This document shows positions 8,054 to 18,973 of a stretch of DNA of 34,293 bases, one piece after another; the first letter of the stretch is position 1; the number at the start of each line of letters is the position of its first letter. A program made the translations under genes and the position numbers. Under the pieces are notes generated by a model. That model saw nothing but the letters and a program-made list of their open reading frames with translations. It was not told where the DNA came from and ran no database searches. Origin of the DNA: Acidobacteriota bacterium (GTDB taxonomy: Bacteria > Acidobacteriota > Thermoanaerobaculia > Gp7-AA8 > JAHWKK01); assembly GCA_019347945.1 (NCBI GenBank), contig JAHWKK010000031.1:1-34293 (forward strand), written 5' to 3'.

Positions 8054-8439
8054 TGGACAGCATCCGAGTCGATGTCGACGGGCAGACGGCGCTCGAGCCG
8101 GGAAGCGAGATTTCGGGGTCGGTTCACTGGAGCCTCGCCTCCGCTCCGAGGTCGGTGCACACGCGCCTGTTCTGGTATACGGAGGGGAAGGGAGATCGGG
8201 ATCTCTCGATCATCGAGGAGGCGACTGTCGCCGGGAGCTCACCATCCGGCGAGACTCCGTTTCGCTTCGTGCTGCCGCCGGGACCGTACAGCTTTTCCGG
8301 TGAGCTGATCTCGCTGATCTGGGCGATCGAAGCCGTGGCGGAACCGTCCGGTGCAACCGGAAGGGTCGAGCTCACGGTCGGGCCAGGGGGTCGTGAAGCG
8401 CGGATCGACAAGATGGAAGGCCGGGAGGACGTGAGTTGA
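8053..8439 (+). CDS. Small arrestin-like beta-sandwich protein
   Basis: 128 residues from ATG 8053, whose first base is the last base of the preceding TGA. A TTG at 8050 is in frame but less likely. The sequence is all-beta in character with LEPGSEISGSVHW near the start, TPFRFVLPPGPYSFSG in the middle and LISLIWAIEAVAE near residue 100, the pattern seen in arrestin and Vps26/Spo0M-like domains. It has no signal peptide or membrane helix, so it is probably cytoplasmic and may partner the cytosolic tail of the upstream membrane protein. Function is not established. Confidence 0.72.
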   Translation: MDSIRVDVDGQTALEPGSEISGSVHWSLASAPRSVHTRLFWYTEGKGDRDLSIIEEATVAGSSPSGETPFRFVLPPGPYSFSGELISLIWAIEAVAEPSGATGRVELTVGPGGREARIDKMEGREDVS

Positions 8440-8486
8440 ACGCCGAGCGACGAAGAACCGCCGGCGACGCCTCGACCTGCTGAAAA

Positions 8487-9056
8487 ATGCGAGCTCGGGA
8501 CAATCCATTAGCCGCGGGACGTTTCGACCGGGTGCGCTATCGCTTTCCCGACGGTCATTCGATGGAGGAGCTTCTCGCGCGGCTCCGCGCGCGGAAGATG
8601 CGAGGAGCGCTGGTCGGCGGCGAGGGGAGAGGAAAGTCGACGCTTCTCGGCGAGATCGGTGACCTTCTGATCGACGAAGGCTATTCGGTCTTGCGCATCA
8701 CACTCCACCTCGGTGAGTCACGTCTCCCGAGGAAACTCGCCGGAAAGCTCGCGACGGCAGACGGGCGAACGGCCGTGCTCGTCGACGGCGCGGAACAGCT
8801 GTCGCTCAGCTCGTGGCTCCGGCTGAGGGTGAGCGTCCGAAACGCCGGTGTTCTTCTGATCACGTCTCACCGGGAAGGGCTGCTCCCGACGATCCTTCAC
8901 TGCGGAACCTCACCGGAGCTGCTCGAGGGAATCCTCGACGAGCTCGCGCCCGACCGCCCCGCCGATTTCCCCTCCGCGGAGCACCTGTGGCGAAAACACC
9001 GGGGCGACCTGCGCCAGGCACTCTTTGAAACCTACGACGCGTGGGCGAGGCTGTGA
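8487..9056 (+). CDS. Small P-loop ATPase
   Basis: 189 residues from ATG 8487; an in-frame TGA lies two codons upstream, fixing the 5' limit. Walker A is GGEGRGKST (residues 44-52), Walker B is TAVLVDGAEQL (Asp 100), and GVLLITSHR (121-129) looks like a sensor strand, as in AAA/STAND-type NTPases. The rest is short: an N-terminal segment ending in a helix (MEELLARLRARKM) and a C-terminal helical part (HRGDLRQALFETYDAW). There is no extra enzymatic domain, so the ATPase probably drives or gates a partner. It lies 47 bases after the arrestin-like gene in the same operon. The combination with a DUF3592 membrane protein is not a pathway I recognise. Confidence 0.75.
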   Translation: MRARDNPLAAGRFDRVRYRFPDGHSMEELLARLRARKMRGALVGGEGRGKSTLLGEIGDLLIDEGYSVLRITLHLGESRLPRKLAGKLATADGRTAVLVDGAEQLSLSSWLRLRVSVRNAGVLLITSHREGLLPTILHCGTSPELLEGILDELAPDRPADFPSAEHLWRKHRGDLRQALFETYDAWARL

Positions 9057-9082
9057 GGGAGGTCCTGCCGAGCTTTGAAGCG

Positions 9083-9156
9083 GAGTGGACAGAGGAGTGG
9101 ACGGAAGAGTGGACAAGACAGTGGACCGCCACCCCTGTCCATTCAGTCGGCCACTC
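9083..9156. repeat. GAGTGGAC repeat cluster with inverted half (copy 2)
   Basis: Four units at exactly 12-base steps (9083, 9095, 9107, 9119; the last is CAGTGGAC) are followed by inverted units at 9137 (GTCCATTC) and 9149 (GGCCACTC), again 12 apart. It has the same architecture as the cluster at 6418-6489 and lies between the converging ends of the ATPase and DUF4105 genes, where a bidirectional terminator would be expected. Confidence 0.75.
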
Positions 9157-9157
9157 T

Positions 9158-9988
9158 TCACTCTTCAACCCCGCGGATCCTGCGGGAGAACTCGGGATCG
9201 TCCGCGAACCGCTCCGCGGCTTCATTGATTCTGAACCGCTCGCGGATCATCTCCCGCGAAAGGTCCGTATCGATCAGGCCCAGCTCCAAGGCGAGCTCGT
9301 CGGAGTGTCCCGGCAGGATCACGCCGCGCTGGAGGCGCGGCACCCGTCCGGGGGCGATCGTGTTGACGTGTGACACGAGATTCGTCGTGCAGGTATTCGT
9401 GAGCGTGTTGTAGTGCTCGGGCTCGGCGGCGAGTTGATTCGCACGGCCGAGCATGTCGAGAAACATCGCGCGCGCCCGATCGGGTGTCGTGCGGATAGGG
9501 TAGAGGAAGACGTCGTTGCGGCGGTGATTCGCGCGAAGTCCGATCAGGTCGCGCTCGTCGGCGACGACGTACATGAGCTCGTACTGTCGCAGCAGTCCTC
9601 GGAATGGTGAGAACGACTCCCCCTGCTCCTTCCGGATCTCGACCGAGATCGCGACGTATTCGTCGTTCTCGAAGCCGAAGCTGACGAAGGTGTGCGCCAA
9701 TGCGCCCCAGCCGCCGAAGGGCTCCACGACGAACCAGACGGTCTCTAGCTCGCGGAGATCATAGGTGCGCTGTTCCCAGCGCGGCGTGAGGTCTGTCTCC
9801 GACTTGTAATCGAAGTTCCGGACGTTGCGGATGGTGACGAGCGGATCGTCGACGACTGCCGTCGCCAGCCGCGACTGATCGATGGTCCAGTCGCGATCAT
9901 TTGACGGCCGCACGATCGCCGCGAACCCCAACCACACCAGGAGCAGCGTAACCACCGTTCCTGCCACCCATTGAATCCATCGTCGCAT
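9158..9988 (-). CDS. DUF4105 (Lnb N-terminal-like) membrane-anchored protein, intact copy
   Basis: 276 residues. An N-terminal hydrophobic anchor (VAGTVVTLLLVWLGFAAIV) is followed by a periplasmic domain of the DUF4105 type: AHTFVSFGF with a conserved histidine near residue 100 and YNTLTNTCTTNLV with the conserved cysteine near 200, the arrangement of an NlpC/P60-like papain-fold hydrolase. Family members are thought to act on cell-envelope substrates or lipid-linked groups; the substrate here is unknown. The first 69 codons are duplicated almost exactly at 19096-19305, where the gene is truncated. It lies downstream of the BASS transporter gene. Confidence 0.85.
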   Translation of the reverse strand: MRRWIQWVAGTVVTLLLVWLGFAAIVRPSNDRDWTIDQSRLATAVVDDPLVTIRNVRNFDYKSETDLTPRWEQRTYDLRELETVWFVVEPFGGWGALAHTFVSFGFENDEYVAISVEIRKEQGESFSPFRGLLRQYELMYVVADERDLIGLRANHRRNDVFLYPIRTTPDRARAMFLDMLGRANQLAAEPEHYNTLTNTCTTNLVSHVNTIAPGRVPRLQRGVILPGHSDELALELGLIDTDLSREMIRERFRINEAAERFADDPEFSRRIRGVEE

Positions 9989-11053
9989 CGCCCGGGTATC
10001 TTAGGCTCGGTCCGGAGTAGGAGGCCTAACGCCCAGGCGTAAGAGGTGCGGAGCTCACGTACATGGCGCACTCGGACTGCCTGGCAGCGCTCGGCAACGA
10101 ATCGGACGGCTGGGAGCGCCGGTCAGCCTGCGGGGGAAAGCGCGCTCTTGGCCGCATCCACGGCTGGTATGCGGGCCCATACCGCGGCGAGGGCGAATCC
10201 GAAGACGAGGTGAACCACGCCCCACAGGATCGAGGTGATCGCCACTCCCGCGAGGTTGGGAAAGAACGCTACTGCCAAACCGACAGCCAGTGCGACGTTC
10301 TGAAACGCGACCTCCAGTGTCACCGCGCGGCGGTCGCCGGCCACAAGGCCGGAAACCCGGGCGAGAGACCAGCCCAGCACCGCCGCGACGGCGAACGTGA
10401 ATAGAACCGGAGGCAGCGCGGAATTGGCGAACGCGCCGAGCACCTTGATGTTGCCCAACAGCAGGATCGCCACCACAATGGCGAACACGCCCCCGGCGAC
10501 GCGGCGCGACCACAGGCGAATCCTGTTCGCCGTCCCGGGCCGCCTGGCGCGAATGAGCATTCCGGCTGCCACCGGCACGATCAACATGATGAGCAGCACC
10601 ATGACCACCCGCTTGGGATCAATCTCGATTCTTTGGAGGACGGCCCTGGTGGCGGGATTCATCGCCGCCCAGAATCCGAACAGCAGCGGCGTGGCCACGA
10701 TGCTGAACAGCGTCGAAACCGCCGTCATGCTGACCGACGTGGCCACACTGCCGCGCGCCACGCCGGTAAGGTAGTTCGACAGCGCCCCGGCTGGGCAACA
10801 GGCCACGAGCAGCAGGCCGAGCGCGATGCTCGGCGTGTCGGCCATCATGCGGCCGAATCCGTAAGCGACACCGGGCAGGATAATGAACTGCGCGACGAGT
10901 CCGATAAGCGGCGCCCTGGGGCTTCTGAGGATACGGCGGAACTGCTCCCACGTCAGGTCCAGCGCCACGGCGAACACGAGAAAGCCCACCATGACCGCGA
11001 CGGCGATGCCGACTGTCGGGCTGAAATTGAATGACGCCTGATCGATGTCCATG
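9782..11053. repeat. 1,272-bp direct duplication, copy 1
   Basis: This segment recurs at 19099-20370 in the same orientation with an exact 9,317-base offset. It covers the first part of the DUF4105 gene, the 134-base gap and the whole BASS gene, ending at the BASS start codon. By eye only about four to five substitutions separate the copies (for example in ACGTACATGG/ACGCACATGG and near 11013), so the duplication is very young or kept uniform by conversion. No transposase or short target repeat was seen at its edges. Confidence 0.93.
10123..11052 (-). CDS. BASS-family (bile acid:sodium symporter-like) transporter, copy 1
   Basis: 309 residues, almost entirely hydrophobic with about nine or ten predicted helices and a short charged tail. 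The family signatures are present: ACCPAGALSNYLTGVARGS near residue 84-102, with the unwound-helix motif, and RRAVTLEVAFQNVALAVGLA near 240, the second cross-over region. BASS transporters couple sodium to uptake of organic anions such as bile acids, pantoate or pyruvate; the substrate here is unknown. It differs from copy 2 at very few positions (Val against Ala near residue 14). The sequence before its start lacks the good ribosome site of copy 2 (GGGAGAG), so this copy may be weakly translated. Confidence 0.9.
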   Translation of the reverse strand: MDIDQASFNFSPTVGIAVAVMVGFLVFAVALDLTWEQFRRILRSPRAPLIGLVAQFIILPGVAYGFGRMMADTPSIALGLLLVACCPAGALSNYLTGVARGSVATSVSMTAVSTLFSIVATPLLFGFWAAMNPATRAVLQRIEIDPKRVVMVLLIMLIVPVAAGMLIRARRPGTANRIRLWSRRVAGGVFAIVVAILLLGNIKVLGAFANSALPPVLFTFAVAAVLGWSLARVSGLVAGDRRAVTLEVAFQNVALAVGLAVAFFPNLAGVAITSILWGVVHLVFGFALAAVWARIPAVDAAKSALSPAG

Positions 11054-11090
11054 ACTCACGAGACGGCGCTGGCCTCCAGATTGGCGCCGT

Positions 11091-11681
11091 TTATTTTTGT
11101 TTCGACTTCCTCGATCTGAATGTCGGACAGTAGCGCTCCGACACTCCCGCCGCCAGCGGCTCGTCGAGGTCCACGTCATTGCGGCTCCTCTGCGCCCCCC
11201 AGGAGAACACGTTCTCGAAGAGCGGAAGCCACCGGTCGTTTCGCACCATCTCGAGAAAATGGACCTCATGCTCTTTCTCGCGGAGACCCATCTCATGAAG
11301 GATCTCGTCGTGCGCCTCGATGCCGAGGTCGTGGAAGTAGCGGATCATGATGTAGTACTCGCAGACGTTTCCACTCTCGAGTCGGCCGGCGAAGTAGTAG
11401 GGCATGAAGCGACCGATCACGTGGCAGGCCAGTCCGATGGTCCGTCCGATGAGCTCATACTTGATCTCGAGCCACCGCGAGATTGGAACGTCGTACCTCG
11501 CCATGATCCGGAGGACGTTCTCTCGATGATCCCACTCGTCCTGCTCGATTCGTCGGACGGCGGCCTTCTCCAATGGATCCCGAAGCGAGGCAGCGTGGCC
11601 GACGTACGCGAGCGAAGCCGCCTTCTCCGCCGAGTAAGCCGTCTGGAGTGAGCGGACGAGTTGGGGATGATCGAGTTTCAT
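11091..11681 (-). CDS. Ferritin-like di-iron protein (COQ7/ubiquinone-hydroxylase-like fold)
   Basis: 196 residues, mainly helical. Candidate metal ligands: Glu in YSAEKAASLAY (about 19), EQDEWDH (ExxH, about 46-52), Glu in NVCEYY (about 105), and REKEHEVHF (ExxH, about 133-140), which match the four-helix two-iron pattern with two ExxH motifs. Between helices 2 and 3 lies a hydrophobic stretch (IGRTIGLACHVIGRFMPYYFAG), as in membrane-attached COQ7-type hydroxylases. Reaction and substrate are not known. It lies upstream of BASS copy 1 on the same strand, separated by 38 bases, but the duplication junction at 11053 falls in that gap, so the pairing may be accidental. Confidence 0.7.
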   Translation of the reverse strand: MKLDHPQLVRSLQTAYSAEKAASLAYVGHAASLRDPLEKAAVRRIEQDEWDHRENVLRIMARYDVPISRWLEIKYELIGRTIGLACHVIGRFMPYYFAGRLESGNVCEYYIMIRYFHDLGIEAHDEILHEMGLREKEHEVHFLEMVRNDRWLPLFENVFSWGAQRSRNDVDLDEPLAAGVSERYCPTFRSRKSKQK

Positions 11682-11734
11682 TGGCGTTTACCAAGTTTAT
11701 CCTGAGACATGGGCAACACTCGCCCCCATCAAAC

Positions 11735-11832
11735 CGCCACATGTAAGTTGGGGTCAAACCTCGAACCGCCACATGTAAGTTGGGGTCAAACCTCGAATCC
11801 TAACTTAACGCGGACCGGATCGCCTGGATCGA
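11735..11832. repeat. Tandem partial left ends of the transposase element
   Basis: A 32-base unit (11735-11766), containing the AAGTTGGGGTC terminus, is repeated immediately at 11767-11798. After the second unit the match to the element's left end continues (about 11789-11832: TAACTTAACGCGGACCGGAT and GCCTGGATCGA) and then stops where the family-2 repeat begins. No right end is present, so these are abandoned or one-ended copies. Confidence 0.75.
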
Positions 11833-11837
11833 GGTGA

Positions 11838-12085
11838 GGGTCACACCTTCGTTTTTCGACTCGACCCTCATTGCTGCCTCGCAGGCATCCTACTCCTCGT
11901 GGAGAGATGTGACTAAAGTTTCCATTCCAGGGAGAAAAGCGATCCAGAAAACGACAGTCTCGGATGCTGGTGTGATCGGTGGTCCGAAGATGCAGAAGGC
12001 GAGATCCTTCGCGGCGCTCAGAATGACAGTTAGAGAGTGTAGAGGGTCACACCTTCATTCCGAGCGCAGCGAGGCATCTCGGTTC
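11838..12085. repeat. Truncated family-2 repeat and a dispersed-repeat stretch
   Basis: From GGGTCACACCTTCGTTTTT at 11838 the sequence matches the 128-bp element at 18561-18688 for about 120 bases (up to about 11957) and then loses the right terminus. It runs on into a low-information stretch (about 11996-12085) with GAGATCCTTCGCGGCGCTCAG and ATTCCGAGCGCAGCGAGGC, which has the look of the dispersed palindromic repeats common in GC-rich genomes. Another family-2 end, GGGTCACACCTTC, lies at 12044-12056. The 484-base gap 11682-12165 contains only such repeats and no credible gene. Confidence 0.65.
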
Positions 12086-12165
12086 CCTTCCCCTGATCCG
12101 GTAGCGCGCGCCGGCCCGTAAGCGGGCATAATGCCGCTCGTCCCATTCCCAAGGAGGAGTGCTTG

Positions 12166-13269
12166 ATGAAGGAGCATCTGCCCGAGTACTTCGCGGAGTT
12201 TGCCGGCACCGCGATCATGATGGCCATCGGCACCGGAGCCATCGTCTTCATGTGGTCCGAAGGCTCGATGATGACGGAGCTGATCCCTTCAGAAGCCCTG
12301 CGGCGCCTCGCCACCGGAGTGCTCTTCGCGGGCGGGGCGACGCTGGTGGTGATCTCGCGCCTGGGGCAACGCAGTGGCGGGCACCTGAATCCGGCGATGA
12401 CGCTTGCCTTCTGGTGGAAGGGACAGGTGGCACCGCCCGACCTGTTCGCTTACGCCGGCGCGCAGATCGCCGGCGCGCTCCTGGGCGTGTGGATCGTCGC
12501 GATGGTGGGCGGCGCCGCGGCCGAGAGCGTGCAGTGGGGCATTACCCTTCCGGGCGCCGGCTACTCGGTGCCCGAGGCGTTCCTCGCCGAGGCGGTCATC
12601 ACCTTCCTGCTGGTCTTCCTGGTGCTTTTCTGCGTGAGCAACCAGCGCTTTGCCGCCGCCACCCCGTTCCTCGCCGGCGCGCTGGTCGCATTCCTCGTCT
12701 GGGTGGAGGCGCCGATCTCCGGCACGGGCTTGAATCCGGCGCGCAGCTTCGCGCCGGCGCTGGTGAGCGCAAGGTTCGAGCATCACTGGCTCTACTGGAT
12801 CGCACCGGCGGTGGGCGCCATCGCAGCGGTGGTCCTTTTCGCCCGGACGGTCGACACGGCCGAGCGCCCCGGCTGCGCCAAGCTGTTCCACACGGAGCGC
12901 TACCGGTGCATCTTCCTGCAGTGCGCCTACGAAGTATTTCCCGCCGGGCGCGTGGTGATGCGCGAAGGCGAGCAGGCCGTGTTCGCGTATGTCATCGAAG
13001 AAGGCGAGCTCGAGGTGCGCAAGCGCGCCGAGGACGGCAGCGAGCGCGTGCTCTCGCGGCTCGGCCCGGGAGAATGGGCCGGCGAGCTCGGAATGCTCCT
13101 GCGCCTGCCGCGCTCGGCCACGGTGGTCGCGTCGCGCGACTCACGTCTGCGCATGGTGACCGAGCAGAACTTCAAGCACGTGATCGCCGAGCACCCGACG
13201 GAGACCGAGCGGCTCCTGCGCCAGCTCGCGAAGCGCCTGCACGAGACGAGCGCGCAGCTGGTCCTCTAG
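12166..13269 (+). CDS. Aquaporin/MIP channel fused to a cyclic-nucleotide-binding-like domain
   Basis: 367 residues from ATG 12166, preceded by the ribosome site AAGGAGGAG; a TTG one codon earlier is ignored. Residues 1-228 form a six-helix MIP channel with both NPA motifs (GGHLNPAMTL, NPA 75-77; GTGLNPARSF, NPA 190-192). A cysteine-containing linker (about 229-255) leads to a Crp/cNMP-binding-type jelly roll (about 255-345): MREGEQAVFAYVIEEGELEV, then GEWAGELGMLLRLPRSATV (306-320), which matches the phosphate-binding cassette FGE(x)ALL...R(S/A)AT. This suggests a water, glycerol or small-solute channel gated or tuned by a nucleotide. MIP proteins rarely carry such a domain. The gene converges on the amylase-like gene (8 bases apart). 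Confidence 0.9.
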   Translation: MKEHLPEYFAEFAGTAIMMAIGTGAIVFMWSEGSMMTELIPSEALRRLATGVLFAGGATLVVISRLGQRSGGHLNPAMTLAFWWKGQVAPPDLFAYAGAQIAGALLGVWIVAMVGGAAAESVQWGITLPGAGYSVPEAFLAEAVITFLLVFLVLFCVSNQRFAAATPFLAGALVAFLVWVEAPISGTGLNPARSFAPALVSARFEHHWLYWIAPAVGAIAAVVLFARTVDTAERPGCAKLFHTERYRCIFLQCAYEVFPAGRVVMREGEQAVFAYVIEEGELEVRKRAEDGSERVLSRLGPGEWAGELGMLLRLPRSATVVASRDSRLRMVTEQNFKHVIAEHPTETERLLRQLAKRLHETSAQLVL

Positions 13270-13277
13270 AGGCTGCC

Positions 13278-14780
13278 TCAAGCGGCCGCGGCCACCCGGA
13301 AAAGGTGCGCAGCGTGCCCGTCCAGGCGAACGAAGAGCCCGTTCGCCTCGAGGTCGCCGCGTTCGCGCTCGTAGTACCGGTCGTCCAGCGCATCGACGAA
13401 GTGGAAGCGCGCGCCGGCGGGAAGCTGGGCGCCAACCGGCAGGCGCCCCTGCGCCGCCGCGGCCGACATGTTGACGACGACCAGTGCGTATCCGTCGTCA
13501 AGGCGCCAGCTCCAGGCGAGAAGCTGCTCGTGGCTGCGGTCGCTGTCGGGCGCGGCGTGCACGAGCGACCAGGTCCCGGCATGAAACAGCGCATCGTCGG
13601 TCGCGTGCAGCACGCGTTCGTAGACCGCACGCAGCGCGAGATCGGCCGACTCGGCGCGCGCCGCATTGAGCGGCATGGGCAGATGCACCGAGCGGCCTTC
13701 GAACTGGCCCTGGTGGAAAAAGCGCAGCCCCGGCAGCGTGGCGATGAGCGCCGCCAGGCCGGGAAGGCGCGCACGTCCATAGGCTTCCGCCGCGCGGTGT
13801 TCGTCGTGGTTTTCCAGGAAGCGCGCGAGCTTCGATTGGTAGGCGATGTCCGCCGAAAGGTGGGCGCGAAGCTCGTGCGCATTTCCGGCACGCAGCCGGT
13901 CGTACAGGCGCTTGTCGTAGGTGAAGTCGAAACCCAGGTCCTGGAGCGTGCCTTCCATGTCCCAGTACACCTCGGCCATCCACAGGAAGTCCTGCGGCAG
14001 GGCGGCGATCGCGGCTGGCCAGAACTCGTCCGCCGGCGGTGGGCCACTGAGCAGCCGACCCCAGGTGCGCGCGAACACGTCGTTCAGCACCAGCATCGCC
14101 ATGTCGCAGCGCACCCCGTCGCAATGCCGGGCCACGGAGCGCAGCACCTCCAGCATCGCCGCGCGCGCTGCCGGTTCGAAGTAGTTCACCTGGGCCGTAT
14201 CGGTCCACGGCGCGAAGTAGGGATCGCGCCCGCGGGCGACGAAGTACGGCGAGCGCCCGGCCGGCTCCACGAGGATGAATGACGCGGGATTGCGCTGGTA
14301 GTCGGCCTGGCTGCCGCCGACGAAATACTCCGGATGGGAGTCGATCCAAGGATGGTCCGGGCCGAGGTGGTTGGGTACGAAATCGAGGATGAGTCGCATG
14401 CCACGGGCGTTGAGCTTCGCGCGAACCGCGTCCAGGGCTGCCCAGTCGCCGATGCGCGGGTCCGGGGCGTACTCCGTGATCGAGAAAGGCGAGCCGACCA
14501 CCGCCTCGAGCGTCCATCCGGGAAATGCGCGGTCGAAGTGGCGAAAGTTCGCCGCGTCGGTACGGAAATGGCGCCGTCCGGCGATGCTTCGCTTCCATAC
14601 GCCGAGCAGGTACACGAAATCGAAGCCGAGCCCCGCCAGGTGATCCCATTCGGCGTCAGGTACGTCAGCGAGCGTGAACGGGCGACCGGCTGCCGCGCCG
14701 AGCTCTTCGAGCCACGCCCAGGTGTTGATCTGGTACAGGTGCGGATGAAGTCGCCACGGCTTGGGGCGGGTCGGGGACAT
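13278..14780 (-). CDS. GH13 alpha-amylase-family glycosidase or glucanotransferase
   Basis: 500 residues from ATG 14778-14780 with an AAGGAG site upstream. All four GH13 regions are visible: LILDFVPNH (130-138), DGVRCDMAM with the nucleophile Asp 226, [10 protein letters not shown] with the acid/base Glu 270, and FLENHDEHR with the transition-state Asp 326. A C-terminal beta domain follows (about 400-500). There is no signal peptide, so it acts in the cytoplasm. The family covers hydrolases, trehalose synthase-like mutases and transferases; this N-terminus ([13 protein letters not shown]) is unlike a classical secreted amylase, and the exact reaction is open. It is divergently arranged with the GH63-like gene over an 88-base shared promoter region. 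Confidence 0.88.
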   Translation of the reverse strand: MSPTRPKPWRLHPHLYQINTWAWLEELGAAAGRPFTLADVPDAEWDHLAGLGFDFVYLLGVWKRSIAGRRHFRTDAANFRHFDRAFPGWTLEAVVGSPFSITEYAPDPRIGDWAALDAVRAKLNARGMRLILDFVPNHLGPDHPWIDSHPEYFVGGSQADYQRNPASFILVEPAGRSPYFVARGRDPYFAPWTDTAQVNYFEPAARAAMLEVLRSVARHCDGVRCDMAMLVLNDVFARTWGRLLSGPPPADEFWPAAIAALPQDFLWMAEVYWDMEGTLQDLGFDFTYDKRLYDRLRAGNAHELRAHLSADIAYQSKLARFLENHDEHRAAEAYGRARLPGLAALIATLPGLRFFHQGQFEGRSVHLPMPLNAARAESADLALRAVYERVLHATDDALFHAGTWSLVHAAPDSDRSHEQLLAWSWRLDDGYALVVVNMSAAAAQGRLPVGAQLPAGARFHFVDALDDRYYERERGDLEANGLFVRLDGHAAHLFRVAAAA

Positions 14781-14868
14781 CGCGCTCGCGCTCCTTGTCC
14801 GGTTGTATTTCCGAGAGTTGCGGTCGACACGCTATCATGCGTGCCACAACAGGCCCCAAAGGAGAGCG
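14781..14868. promoter_or_regulatory. Shared divergent promoter region of the sugar cluster
   Basis: This 88-base gap separates the divergent amylase-like and GH63-like genes and must hold both promoters. A TATCAT hexamer at 14833-14838 is a fair -10 candidate for the plus-strand operon, but no convincing -35 at the right distance was found, and no clear operator dyad is visible. The plus-strand ribosome site AAAGGAGAG ends just before the ATG at 14869. Confidence 0.4.
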
Positions 14869-17612
<2,744 letters not shown>

Positions 17613-17616
<4 letters not shown>

Positions 17617-18416
17617 CCTACCAACCCCTCGTGGGCCAGAAGGCGCTCGTGACCGGAGCAAGCTCGGGCATCGGCGCGGGCGTGGCGCTGGCACTCGCCC
17701 AGGCCGGCGCCGAAGTCGTCGTGAATTACTCCTCGAGCCTTGCGGGCGCCGAGAAAGTCGTGGACGAGATCACCGCATCCGGCGGCAAGGCCTTCGCGGT
17801 GAAAGCGGACATTTCCCAGGAAGCCGACGTGAAGGCCATGTTCGACGAGACGATCGCGAAGCTCGGCACCATCGACATCCTGGTGAACAACGCCGGGTTA
17901 CAGCAGGACGCGGCCTTCACCGACATGACGCTCGCCCAGTGGAACCGGGTGATCAGCATCAACCTCACCGGCATGTTCCTGTGCTCGCAGCTCGCGGTGC
18001 GGGAGTTCGTGCGCCGTGGCCAGAAGTCGTATTCCAGGGCGCTCGGCAAGATCATCTGCATGTCCTCCGTGCACGAGGTCATTCCCTGGGCCGGGCATGT
18101 GAACTATGCGGCCTCCAAGGGCGGGGTCAAGCTCTTCATGCAATCCCTCGCTCAGGAAGTGGCCCCCCTCAAGATCCGGGTGAATTCGATCGGTCCGGGC
18201 GCGATCGCGACACCGATCAACCGTGCCGCCTGGGAGACGCCCGAGGCGCTGACCAAGCTCCTCGAGCTGATTCCCTACGGACGTATCGGCCTGCCGGACG
18301 ACATCGGCAAGGCAGCGGTGTGGCTCGCCTCCGACGACTCAGATTACGTGAACGGCCAGACGATCTTCGTCGACGGCGGCATGACGCTTTACCCGGAATT
18401 CGCGGACGGCGGCTGA
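17613..18416 (+). CDS. SDR-family dehydrogenase (glucose 1-dehydrogenase-like)
   Basis: 267 residues. The ATG at 17613 overlaps the preceding TGA, so translation is coupled. Classical short-chain dehydrogenase features: TGASSGIG (14-21) for NAD(P) binding, NNAG (92-95), catalytic Ser 151/152, Tyr 165 and Lys 169 (YAASK), and a C-terminal [12 protein letters not shown] that resembles Bacillus-type glucose 1-dehydrogenases (DGGMTLYP...). The expected reaction is oxidation of beta-D-glucose to gluconolactone with NAD(P) reduction, consistent with a glucosidase directly upstream. Assignment of the substrate is inference from this similarity and from context. Confidence 0.88.
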
Positions 18417-18560
18417 CACGCGACCGTGCAAGGACCGCGATGGCCATGACCATGCCGCATCCGGAGAATTGATCGACCTTCGGCTTTCCCTGCCTCCAGG
18501 CTCAAAAAAAGCGGGGCCACGTCTTTGATTTTCGGCGCACGGGCCGACGATCGGAGGTGA

Positions 18561-18688
18561 GGGTCACACCTTCGTTTTTCGACTCGACCCTCATTCTGCC
18601 TCGCAGGCATCCTACTCTTCGTGGAGAGTTGTGACGAAAGTTTCCATTCCAGGGAGAAAAGCGATCCAGAAAAACGAAGGTGTGACCC
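18561..18688. mobile_element. Family-2 short inverted-repeat element, complete copy
   Basis: GGGTCACACCTTCGTTTTT at 18561-18579 is exactly inverted at 18670-18688, giving a 128-bp unit with perfect 19-bp termini and no gene. The interior carries CTACTCTTCGTGG. A right-truncated copy is at 11838. The size and ends are those of a non-autonomous, REP/MITE-like element. The rest of the gap 18417-18724 shows no ORF or other structure. Confidence 0.8.
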
Positions 18689-18724
18689 CCCTATAGGTGG
18701 TCGACGCAGCACTGCAACGCCTGG

Positions 18725-18947
18725 TTAGCGCGCTACTTCAACCTCGGGAGGACTTCCGTGCTCCTCGAGGTACTCTCTGAGCCTGGTTGACGACGGCGGA
18801 ATCCTTGAAGACCTTCGCCAGGTCGGAGTCGAGCAAGATCACGTTCGTACCGCGCTGGTACTCGTCGTAAAACTTGCCTCGTTCGCCACCGCGAAGGTCA
18901 TACTCGTCTCTCATCTCGTCACGATCAGGCTTCTCAGTCATCTTCAT
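18725..18947 (-). pseudogene. Frameshifted small antitoxin-like protein gene
   Basis: From ATG 18945-18947 (or 18939-18941) the minus strand reads MKMTEKPDRDEMRDEYDLRGG, then RGKFYDEYQRGTNVILLDSD and VFKDSAVVNQ, a pattern I associate with small orphan antitoxin-like proteins (DEYDF...GVRGKY...). As written the frame then changes to a poor tail and stops at 18738. The neighbouring frame continues naturally with LREYLEEHGSPPEVEVAR and stops at 18725. Two missing bases in the GCTC tract near 18790 would join them. It is therefore a recent frameshift or a sequencing error. No cognate toxin was recognised nearby. Confidence 0.6.
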
Positions 18948-18973
18948 TACACCCTTCGTTCGCGTCTCGGTTT

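Noticed and set aside
9782-11053. Insertion sequence as the cause of the duplication
   Set aside because: The segment has no transposase, no inverted ends and no target duplication; its edges fall inside ordinary genes.
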